Assembly: GCA_017462125.1 (NCBI GenBank)
Contig: JAFTRQ010000148.1
Coordinates: forward strand, 1 to 32,402
Source of the DNA: Clostridia bacterium
GTDB taxonomy: Bacteria; Bacillota_A; Clostridia; Oscillospirales; CAG-272
DNA: 32,402 nt
Direction of reading: 5' to 3'
Shown here: in pieces, positions 8,082 through 14,742 of the stretch
How positions within the stretch are numbered: position 1 is the stretch's first letter
Layout of the letters: each line of letters begins with the position of its first letter
Notes under the pieces: generated by a model
The model's database searches: none
Told to the model about the DNA's origin: nothing
The model's input: only the letters and a program-made list of their open reading frames with translations
Translations under genes and position numbers: made by a program

Positions 8082-8109
8082 TCCCGAGGATTTTCCTCGG
8101 GATTTTTTT
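8082..8109 (+). terminator. Intrinsic terminator of the RRXRR-like gene
   Basis: Perfect 9-bp arms TCCCGAGGA and TCCTCGGGA with loop TTT, followed by TTTTTTT. Confidence 0.93.
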
Positions 8110-8120
8110 GCAATAATATA

Positions 8121-8149
8121 TTGACAGTGTCACGATACCGTGATATAAT
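8121..8149 (+). promoter_or_regulatory. Promoter with an internal inverted repeat (possible autoregulatory operator)
   Basis: TTGACA (8121-8126), a 17-nt spacer, TATAAT (8144-8149), 30 nt before the DUF2442-HTH start. The spacer contains TCACG-ATAC-CGTGA (8130-8143), an inverted repeat abutting the -10 box. It is well placed for repression by the HTH protein encoded downstream, which is an inference. Confidence 0.65.
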
Positions 8150-8179
8150 GTGATCGAGAGTAAAATAAGAGGTAAAATT

Positions 8180-8626
8180 ATGTTTCACAAAATAAAAAAC
8201 GTTGCTGCGCTCCCTGAATACAAATTGAGCGTTCAATTTTCAGAGGGGGTGACCAAGATTTATGATGTAAAGCCCTTATTTGAAAAAATCACATTGTTTG
8301 CAGAGCTGAAGGATAATTATGAAGAGTTTGCCTGCGTAACTGTGGACGTTGGTGGTTACGGCATTGTTTGGAATGATGATCTCGATCTTTCCTGTGACGA
8401 GCTTTGGGAGAACGGTGTACAGGTCGATACTCCGTTTGACGGATTGATGGCATTCAGTGATGCAACCGAGCTTTGGGGCTTGAATGAAAGTACACTTCGT
8501 AAAGCAATTACTTACGGAAAGCTTGTCAACGGTGTTGACGTATGCAAATTCGGTAAGCAATGGGTCGTTTCTGTCGAGGCAATGAAAAGAGAATACGGAA
8601 ACGGATTTTCGGAGGGGCACAGATGA
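8180..8626 (+). CDS. DUF2442 domain protein with C-terminal DNA-binding (HTH-like) segment
   Basis: A 148-residue protein. Residues 1-90 match the DUF2442 pattern: YDVKPLFEK, a GGYGIVWNDDLDLSCDELW segment, and small beta strands. Residues 95-148 (ELWGLNESTLRKAI, then GVDVCKFGKQWVV and AMKREYG) look like a winged or MerR-like helix-turn-helix. DUF2442 proteins are often encoded in small toxin-antitoxin-like pairs. I chose ATG 8180 over 8150 because GAGGT precedes it and the upstream codons overlap the promoter region. Its stop overlaps the next start (ATGA), indicating translational coupling. A repressor of its own operon is likely but unproven. Confidence 0.78.
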   Translation: MFHKIKNVAALPEYKLSVQFSEGVTKIYDVKPLFEKITLFAELKDNYEEFACVTVDVGGYGIVWNDDLDLSCDELWENGVQVDTPFDGLMAFSDATELWGLNESTLRKAITYGKLVNGVDVCKFGKQWVVSVEAMKREYGNGFSEGHR

Positions 8627-9084
8627 TCTTTACTTTCGGAGATTTCCGCGTAGACGTTGATGTCGAGCGCACGAAAGAGTTTTATATCAACTATGGAAAA
8701 ACAGTTATTGATGATTGTGGCTGCAAAAGCTGTCAGAATTATTACAAGACAATAATGGGAGCGTCCGAAAAGGTCTTGAACTTTTTTGACTCTCTCGGAA
8801 TCGATCCTCAGAAGTCTCCCGAGGCAACGTGGTGGGAAACCAATGAAAACGGTATTGCCTATTATACGGCTGTTTTTCATGTTGTTGGCACCGTTATAAG
8901 GTCTGTCGATTTGTACAAACCCAACGGTGGTGGCGGCTTGGTCTCTGTTCCTGAAAATCTCTATGAGGTAGACGAAAATTTCAAGGTGGGATTTACGTCG
9001 GAGGTCGTTCTCCTTGAAAAAGATTTTCCAAAACCCTGTATTCAACTCGAAATAGATGCCCACTTACCTTGGGTAATTGACTAA
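8623..9084 (+). CDS. Unknown small Cys-motif protein coupled to the DUF2442-HTH gene
   Basis: A 153-residue protein of unknown function. The N-terminus (FGDFRVDVDVERTKEFY) precedes a compact C-G-C-x2-C motif in DDCGCKSCQNYY, which could bind a metal. Further on are an aromatic-rich WWETNENGIAYYTAVFHVVG strand region and an acidic C-terminus ending near HLPWVID. The chosen start, ATG 8623, overlaps the previous stop by ATGA and has GGAGGGG at 8611-8617; the longer frame from 8560 lies inside the upstream gene. No signal peptide or membrane segment is seen. As partner of an HTH gene it could be the effector of a two-gene module, though no toxin fold is recognisable. Confidence 0.75.
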   Translation: MIFTFGDFRVDVDVERTKEFYINYGKTVIDDCGCKSCQNYYKTIMGASEKVLNFFDSLGIDPQKSPEATWWETNENGIAYYTAVFHVVGTVIRSVDLYKPNGGGGLVSVPENLYEVDENFKVGFTSEVVLLEKDFPKPCIQLEIDAHLPWVID

Positions 9085-9117
9085 TAAATAATATTTAATT
9101 GTCGAAAGGATGTTACT

Positions 9118-9954
9118 ATGAAAAACGCAATTCATCTTTTACAATCACAGACACCCATTCAGATGCAGAGCAACATCATTACCACCGAGAGTGGCAAGGT
9201 CATCGCCATCGACGGCGGTCACAGACAGGACGCCTGCTATTTTATAGATTATCTCAAGCAGATCACGGGGCAGGAAAAGCCCCACATCGACGCTTGGTTT
9301 TTTACCCATGCCCATAGCGATCATATGACTTGCTTTTACGAGATCGTGGAAAAGCATTGGGATGAGATCGAGGTCGACAAAATCTATTACAACTTCCCCT
9401 CGGCGCAGTTCTTCTCCCGCGTGCCTCACCCCGACAAGGGTGCGACGGTGACAGCAGAGGAATTTTACGCGCTTCTGCCTCGCTTTGCCGATAAGATCTG
9501 CATCGTCTTCGGCGGCGACACCTACGAGATCGGAGAGGCAAAGATCGAGATCCTTTATTCCCCCGACTACGAGATTGAGGCGAACGTTTGCAACAACACA
9601 TCCATCGTTTTCAAGGTAACCCTTGGCGGCAAGACCATCCTGATGCTTGGCGACGCGGGCATTGAGTCCGGCAACAAGCTTCTTGCAAAATACAAGGGCA
9701 CAGGTATGCTGAAGGCCGACGTTTGCCAGATGGCTCACCACGGACAAAACGGCGTTACCAAGGAGTTTTACGCAGAGGTCGCTCCCGAGGTCTGTCTCTG
9801 GTGCGCGCCCAAGTGGCTCTGGGAAAACGACGCGGGCAAGGGCTTTAACACCCACGTTTTCAAGACCGTTGAGGTGAGAGGATGGATGGACGAGATCGGA
9901 ACCGTTAAGAAAAACATCGTCGATATGGACGGCACACAGGAGTATCTGCTTTAA
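9118..9954 (+). CDS. MBL-fold metallo-hydrolase
   Basis: A 278-residue metallo-beta-lactamase-fold enzyme, cytoplasmic. The metal site motif is THAHSDHMT near residue 65 (H-x-H-x-D-H). Later ligands are in LMLGDAG (Asp) and MAHHGQNG (His pair), close to the ComEC-type C-terminal hydrolase pattern. The substrate cannot be inferred. The ATG follows GAAAGGATG at fair spacing. Its stop overlaps the miaA start by one base, so the two are translationally coupled. No terminator was seen between the DUF2442 pair and this gene. Confidence 0.88.
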   Translation: MKNAIHLLQSQTPIQMQSNIITTESGKVIAIDGGHRQDACYFIDYLKQITGQEKPHIDAWFFTHAHSDHMTCFYEIVEKHWDEIEVDKIYYNFPSAQFFSRVPHPDKGATVTAEEFYALLPRFADKICIVFGGDTYEIGEAKIEILYSPDYEIEANVCNNTSIVFKVTLGGKTILMLGDAGIESGNKLLAKYKGTGMLKADVCQMAHHGQNGVTKEFYAEVAPEVCLWCAPKWLWENDAGKGFNTHVFKTVEVRGWMDEIGTVKKNIVDMDGTQEYLL

Positions 9955-10898
9955 TGAGTGACAAGATAAAAATTGCGGCGGTAACGGGGCCGACGGCATC
10001 GGGCAAGACCGCTCTTGCCATCGAGCTTGCCAAGCGCCTTGACGGAGAGATCATCTCCTGCGACTCGATGCAGATCTATCGGGGAATGGATATCGGCACG
10101 GCGAAGCCCACGAAAGAGGAGCTGGCGCAGGTGCCTCATCATCTCATCGACGTTCTGCCCGCCGACGCGCCCTATTCCTGCTCCGATTACGTCAAGGACG
10201 CGGAGCGGGCGGTTGAGGACATCGCATCGCGGGGCAAGCTGCCGATCTTTTGCGGAGGTACGGGACTTTATCTCGACCGCTTCCTCAAGGGCGGAAACGA
10301 CGACGGAGCGGCCTGCGACGACGCTTTGCGCGAGGAGCTGAAGCGCTTCGTGGACGAAAAGGGAATCGACGCGCTTTACGAGCGGCTGGTTGCGCTGGAC
10401 CCCGAGGCGGCGGCAACGATACATAAAAACAACGTCAAAAGAGTGATGAGAGCCATTGAGATCTGTCTCGTCACGGGCGAGAAAAAGAGCGAGATCGACA
10501 AAAAGAATGCCGAGATCGTGGACAAGTACGATCACAAGGTAATAACCCTTGCTTTTGAAAACAGAGAGCTGCTTTACAGGCGCATTGAAAAGCGTGTGGA
10601 TCAGATGATCGACGAGGGCTTGGTTGCCGAAACCCGCCGCCTTATGGACGAGGGTGTTTTCGAGCGCTCGGTCACAGCCGCGCAGGCGATAGGATACAAG
10701 GAGCTCTTCCCCTATCTTCGGGGGGAAGCAAGTCTTGAGAGCTGTATCGAGGAGCTGAAGACGGCGACCAGAAGATACGCGAAAAGACAGGTCACCTGGT
10801 TCTCGGGCAAGGATTATGCCCACAAGGTATTCGTTGACGACGGAAAACAGTTAAAAACATTTGAAGATATTGTAAATATTTCGCTAAAACTCTTTTAA
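9954..10898 (+). CDS. miaA: tRNA dimethylallyltransferase (MiaA)
   Basis: A 314-residue enzyme that adds the isopentenyl group to A37 of tRNAs reading UNN codons. The P-loop GPTASGKT begins near residue 13. ISCDSMQIYRGMDIGTAKPT is the diagnostic family segment (Asp of the catalytic site, dimethylallyl site), and FCGGTGLYL follows. QAIGYKE near residue 240 is also conserved. Length is normal. It overlaps the MBL gene stop by one base. A promoter for the next gene overlaps its stop codon. Confidence 0.96.
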   Translation: MSDKIKIAAVTGPTASGKTALAIELAKRLDGEIISCDSMQIYRGMDIGTAKPTKEELAQVPHHLIDVLPADAPYSCSDYVKDAERAVEDIASRGKLPIFCGGTGLYLDRFLKGGNDDGAACDDALREELKRFVDEKGIDALYERLVALDPEAAATIHKNNVKRVMRAIEICLVTGEKKSEIDKKNAEIVDKYDHKVITLAFENRELLYRRIEKRVDQMIDEGLVAETRRLMDEGVFERSVTAAQAIGYKELFPYLRGEASLESCIEELKTATRRYAKRQVTWFSGKDYAHKVFVDDGKQLKTFEDIVNISLKLF

Positions 10899-10921
10899 TA
10901 AAGTTCGTAGTATGTTATAAT
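10893..10921 (+). promoter_or_regulatory. Possible promoter ahead of the HlyD-like gene
   Basis: A consensus TATAAT (10916-10921) sits 17 nt downstream of a poor -35 (TTTTAA, 10893-10898) that overlaps the miaA stop. It may start the division/ileS segment independently of miaA. Confidence 0.4.
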
Positions 10922-10972
10922 AATTGAGTGTATTTATTATTATAAAGAGCCGTGAGGCGGGGAGCGATTACA

Positions 10973-12256
10973 GTGAGGATCAAAAAAGGAGTCAAAACCT
11001 ATAAGCAAGCGGCGGTAAACGCCGTTATTCTTGCTGTTATCCTTTGCCTGTTTCTCTATATGGGCATCCAATTTTCGCGTAATTTCTCCACGCAGGTCTC
11101 CACACAACGCACCCAGATCATCACAGACACCGAATACGTTTCGCTGACGGGATATATCTTCCGCGACGAGACCTTGTGCCGACAGGCCGAGCCCGGCGTT
11201 GCCGATTATCTGGTAAGCAACGGGGAAAAGATTGGCGTTGGAATGCCTTACGTTGATTTCTATCCGATGGGAAATGTCAGCGACAGGGAGCTTCAAAAAA
11301 AGCAAGCCGAGCTGAACGACGTATCCGAGCAGATCTCGCGTCTGCAATCGGGACTCAGCGGCGGTGGCACTGTCTCCGATCTTGCGCACATCGGAAAAAC
11401 ACTTTCTCAATCCTATTACGCATACATCAATGCGATTACAGACCACGATTTTGCCGCGGCGGATAAAAGCGGTGAGCTTCTGCTTGACGCTATCGTTGAT
11501 CACACGGTAGTCACGGGACACGACGGCGCCGCCGAAAGCTCCCTCGCGGTGCTTACGGCAGAAAAGCAAGAGCTCCTGAAAGGCCTCGGAAGCTCGGCAA
11601 ATCGCTTATACAGCAAGGAGAGCTGCTACCTCTTCCACAGCACCGACGGTTACGAAAGCACGTTTGCCTCGGGAAAGCTGGAGGGGTTAACCCCCGACGG
11701 ACTTGCGGAGCTGGTCAGCTCCAAGCCGGCTGAGTACGGCGCGGACGTGATCGGCAAAACGGTCTACGACCCAGAATGGTTTCTGGCGCTCCCCACAGAC
11801 GAGGCAACCTGCCTGCGCTTTACGGAGGGCATGAATTATCAGATCACCTTCTCGGGCGGCGGCAAAACCGTCAGTATGGTCCTGCAAAGGATCTGCATCG
11901 ACGAGAGCGGCGACGGGGATGCTTATCTGCTTTTCTCCAGCTACGATCTCGCGATCTCGGGCGAGCTTCTCAGAAACCAAAACGTCAAGATCCTGATGGA
12001 TTCCTGCACGGGATACCGCATCCCCACGGAATCGCTGACCAAGCTGTACGGCGAGGACGGTGTGTTCATTCAGGTGGGCAATATGGTAGAGTTTCGAAGA
12101 GTCACGGTCATTGGCGCGGGCAACGGTTATCTTATCGTCAACACCTATCAGCAGGACCTTGACGAGGGAACCGTCAGCGAGATCCCGTATCTGAACGTCA
12201 ACGATCTGATCATTACCTCAGGCAACGACCTGTACGACGGTAAGCTGCTTGATTAA
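10973..12256 (+). CDS. HlyD-like membrane-anchored adaptor protein
   Basis: A 427-residue single-pass membrane protein. A hydrophobic anchor spans about residues 12-33 (AVNAVILAVILCLFLYMGI). A barrel-sandwich-like segment follows (GYIFRDETLC, VADYLVSNGEKIGVG), then a coiled-coil stretch with RELQKKQAELNDVSEQISRL. This is the HlyD/periplasmic-adaptor pattern, although no transporter partner is next to it. The GTG at 10973 is preferred over the GTG at 10952 because GGGGAG lies 8 nt upstream. It precedes yggS and sepF, where a protein of this type is often found in Clostridia, suggesting a role at the envelope or division site. That role is an inference. Confidence 0.72.
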   Translation: MRIKKGVKTYKQAAVNAVILAVILCLFLYMGIQFSRNFSTQVSTQRTQIITDTEYVSLTGYIFRDETLCRQAEPGVADYLVSNGEKIGVGMPYVDFYPMGNVSDRELQKKQAELNDVSEQISRLQSGLSGGGTVSDLAHIGKTLSQSYYAYINAITDHDFAAADKSGELLLDAIVDHTVVTGHDGAAESSLAVLTAEKQELLKGLGSSANRLYSKESCYLFHSTDGYESTFASGKLEGLTPDGLAELVSSKPAEYGADVIGKTVYDPEWFLALPTDEATCLRFTEGMNYQITFSGGGKTVSMVLQRICIDESGDGDAYLLFSSYDLAISGELLRNQNVKILMDSCTGYRIPTESLTKLYGEDGVFIQVGNMVEFRRVTVIGAGNGYLIVNTYQQDLDEGTVSEIPYLNVNDLIITSGNDLYDGKLLD

Positions 12257-12273
12257 ATTAACCGGAGATATTT

Positions 12274-12981
12274 ATGAATTACGCATATCTGGACGAAAAC
12301 GTTCGGGACATACAGGAAAGGATCCGTGCCGCGGCTCTTCGAGCGGGCAGAGGTGCGGAGGAGATCACCCTGCTGTCCGCTATCAAAAGCGCCGACGCAG
12401 AGGAGATCAACTATATACACAAGCATCTGGGTATTTGTGACGTGGGAGAGAACCGCGTTCAACAGCTGCTTGAGCGTTGGGACAAGCTTGACCGTGAGGG
12501 GCTTCGGATGCACTTCATCGGCTCGTTGCAGACCAACAAGGTCAAATACATCATCGATAAGGTGTATATGATCCACTCCCTCGACTCCGAAAAGCTCGCC
12601 GCCGAGATCGATAAGCAGGCGAAGAAGCACGGCATTCAGGCAAGGGTGCTGGTAGAGATCAACTCGGGGGGCGAGGAGAGCAAGGGAGGTATCTCTCCCG
12701 AGGATGCGGCGCAGTTCTGCCTGTCGCTCCAAAAATACGACAGCTTGCTGCTGTGCGGCTTTATGACGATGGCTCCAAGGTGCGAGGATAAGCGGGACTA
12801 TTACGCATACTTTAACAATACTCGCCGTGTCGGCACCGAGATCTGGAAGAACGTGCTCGGAAGAGCGGATGCTCCCGTATTCTCTATGGGAATGTCGGAA
12901 AGCTACGAGGAAGCCATCGAGTGCGGAGCTACCGTGGTGCGCGTAGGTCGCAGTATGTTCGCAAAAAAAGAAACCGAATAA
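12274..12981 (+). CDS. YggS/PLPBP family pyridoxal phosphate-binding protein
   Basis: A 235-residue PLP homeostasis protein of the alanine-racemase-like N-terminal domain family. The PLP-binding Lys is in LLSAIKSADAEE near residue 36. VGENRVQQL, MHFIGSLQTNKVKYI and MSMGMSESYEEAIECG are characteristic, the last being the phosphate-binding region. It has no known catalytic activity and affects vitamin B6 and amino-acid balance. It sits 17 nt after the HlyD-like gene, with GGAGAT upstream of the ATG, and before sepF as in many Firmicutes (ylmE position). Confidence 0.93.
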   Translation: MNYAYLDENVRDIQERIRAAALRAGRGAEEITLLSAIKSADAEEINYIHKHLGICDVGENRVQQLLERWDKLDREGLRMHFIGSLQTNKVKYIIDKVYMIHSLDSEKLAAEIDKQAKKHGIQARVLVEINSGGEESKGGISPEDAAQFCLSLQKYDSLLLCGFMTMAPRCEDKRDYYAYFNNTRRVGTEIWKNVLGRADAPVFSMGMSESYEEAIECGATVVRVGRSMFAKKETE

Positions 12982-13011
12982 AATAAACGAATCAATATAA
13001 ATGAGCTGAAT

Positions 13012-13027
13012 TCGGGCGATAGCCCGA
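13012..13027 (+). promoter_or_regulatory. Hairpin between yggS and sepF
   Basis: TCGGGC-GATA-GCCCGA is a perfect 6-bp stem with a GATA tetraloop, just upstream of the sepF ribosome binding site (AAAGGATGG). There is no T-tract, so it is not a terminator; it may protect or mark the processed sepF message. Confidence 0.45.
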
Positions 13028-13048
13028 GACGGAAAGGATGGTACTTCT

Positions 13049-13570
13049 ATGAAAAAAGATTGGCTGAAAAAGATCAAGACCGAGCCCGCAGCAGACGTGG
13101 ATACCGATTACGATCAGGATTATTATTCTTACGGCAACGCAGAGTCCGCAACCGCTGCAAAGGCGGCAGAGGACAAGAGCGGCCTTTACAACGAATTTGA
13201 GGATGACGACATTTCCGGTGTTCGCATCGTGATGTCCGAGGATCCCGCAAAGGAGGTCGCAAAGGCAGAGGTGCTTCTCAAGAGAACCTTCACTCCTCAG
13301 ACCTGCCACGACAGCCAGGCGATCGTTGACGCGCTGAAGGACGGAAGAGTCGTTGTGATCTGCGTTGAGGAGCTGGATAAAAGCAACTTTGTCCGTATGT
13401 TCGACTACGTAATGGGCGCCGCTCACGCGCTGGACGCTAATCTCAACAGATTGGACAGAGACACCGTTCTGATCCTGCCCTACAACGTGGATGAGGATAT
13501 TTCGGTTGACGACCTTGAGGAGGAGATCCTTCCCGCAGAGGAAGAGGGAACCGACGGCGCTGACAGCTGA
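13049..13570 (+). CDS. sepF: Cell division protein SepF
   Basis: A 173-residue FtsZ-binding protein that tethers and bundles FtsZ at the septal membrane. The N-terminus (MKKDWLKKIKTEP) resembles the usual amphipathic membrane-binding helix. A disordered acidic linker follows to about residue 80. The SepF core begins at PQTCHDSQAIVDALKDG and continues VVVICVEELDK and LDANLNRLDRDTVLILP. An acidic tail ends the protein. It lies between yggS and yggT, its standard position in Gram-positives. Confidence 0.93.
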   Translation: MKKDWLKKIKTEPAADVDTDYDQDYYSYGNAESATAAKAAEDKSGLYNEFEDDDISGVRIVMSEDPAKEVAKAEVLLKRTFTPQTCHDSQAIVDALKDGRVVVICVEELDKSNFVRMFDYVMGAAHALDANLNRLDRDTVLILPYNVDEDISVDDLEEEILPAEEEGTDGADS

Positions 13571-13599
13571 TCACTCTCACAAGGCAGGAGGTTACTGAT

Positions 13600-13878
13600 T
13601 TGCCCGAACCTTTATACGTACTGATCAGATTCGCGATCGTTTTTATCGACGCCATCGTGCTGGCGATGTCTATACGAGCGATCCTCGGATGGTTTTTTGA
13701 GCCGGAGGGAAAGCTGATACATTTTCTGTTCGTATTGACCGAGCCCGCGATCATGCCGCTGAGAAAGCTGTTCGCAAAAATGAATTGGTTTCAAGGCTCG
13801 CCCATAGATATGTCCTATATTTTCACCTACGTGGCGCTGTTCCTGATACAATTGTTTTTGGAATCTTATCTGGCATAA
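13600..13878 (+). CDS. YggT family integral membrane protein
   Basis: A 92-residue protein with two hydrophobic segments, about residues 6-30 (IRFAIVFIDAIVLAMSIRAI) and 62-90. The loop contains LTEPAIMPLRKL, the conserved TEP-P-L-R pattern of YggT (YlmG). These proteins are linked to membrane and division functions. The start is TTG at 13600, supported by AGGAGG at 13586-13591 with 8-nt spacing; no in-frame ATG fits. Its location between sepF and ylmH supports the call. Confidence 0.9.
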   Translation: MPEPLYVLIRFAIVFIDAIVLAMSIRAILGWFFEPEGKLIHFLFVLTEPAIMPLRKLFAKMNWFQGSPIDMSYIFTYVALFLIQLFLESYLA

Positions 13879-13893
13879 CAGATCTGCAGTAAA

Positions 13894-14703
13894 ATGAAAA
13901 TGAATTTAACGGATGCACAAAGGCTTCTCGCCTCGCGCGCAGAGGATCATCTTTCCCACGCCGACCGCGGGGAGCTTGTGTGCGGTAACTTTTTAACGCC
14001 CTCGGAGGCGGCGTTTTCCCTGACCGTGATGCGTGAGCTTCGTGCGGCGGACAGAGCCTTTTTGTTTGGAGGATACGCCGATGCCGAGCGCAAAAGGATC
14101 TTTGTGATCCCATCCTACCTTTCGGACTTCGACGGAGACGCCGAGGAGAAGGCAAGGGAATATTTTGCCGAAGAGCTTCGGGATGCGGTCAAGGCGATCC
14201 GCATACAGGGAAGCGGATACAAGGAGCTGTCTCACAGAGATTATCTGGGAGCCTTGCTTGCTATGGGCATCGAGCGCGACGCGCTTGGAGATATCGTGAC
14301 CCAAGGGGCACACGCCGCAACGGTCTTTTGCACGGGAAAGATCTTCCCATATCTTTTGAGCGGCATTGAGCGCATCGGAGCCGATAAGGTCACCGTCGAG
14401 GAATTCGTTCCCGATGAGAGCTTTGCGTCATCAAGAGAGTTTTTGCCCGTTCACGACACCGTGGCATCCAACCGCTTGGATTGCGTGGTAGGCGCGCTGA
14501 CCAATCTGTCACGCGAAAAAGCGCAGGCTGCGATCCGCTCGGGGCTTTGCGAGGTAGACTATCTGCCCGAGCAGAGAGTGGATGCCGAGCTGAAGGTGCC
14601 CTGTACCGTTACGGTGCGCGGATACGGCAAATTTAACGTGCTCTCCTTCGACGGAGAAACACGGCGGGGCAGGCTGCGGCTTGTTGCGCAAAAATACGTT
14701 TGA
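13894..14703 (+). CDS. YlmH family S4-domain RNA-binding protein
   Basis: A 269-residue protein of the YlmH family. The N-terminal two-thirds hold the family-specific region (LGALLAMGIERDALGDI). The S4 RNA-binding domain occupies about residues 185-250: SNRLDCVVGALTNLSREKAQ, then SGLCEVDYLPEQ and GYGKFNVLSF. YlmH proteins bind the large ribosomal subunit and take part in ribosome quality control in some Firmicutes. It lies 15 nt after yggT. In many relatives divIVA follows; here ileS comes next directly. Confidence 0.92.
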   Translation: MKMNLTDAQRLLASRAEDHLSHADRGELVCGNFLTPSEAAFSLTVMRELRAADRAFLFGGYADAERKRIFVIPSYLSDFDGDAEEKAREYFAEELRDAVKAIRIQGSGYKELSHRDYLGALLAMGIERDALGDIVTQGAHAATVFCTGKIFPYLLSGIERIGADKVTVEEFVPDESFASSREFLPVHDTVASNRLDCVVGALTNLSREKAQAAIRSGLCEVDYLPEQRVDAELKVPCTVTVRGYGKFNVLSFDGETRRGRLRLVAQKYV

Positions 14704-14742
14704 TTAAAAATAAAATCTATATATAATTTTGGAGTTAAGACA

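Noticed and set aside
14704..14742. T-box leader for ileS
   Set aside because: The 39-nt gap is too short and has no specifier or antiterminator structure.
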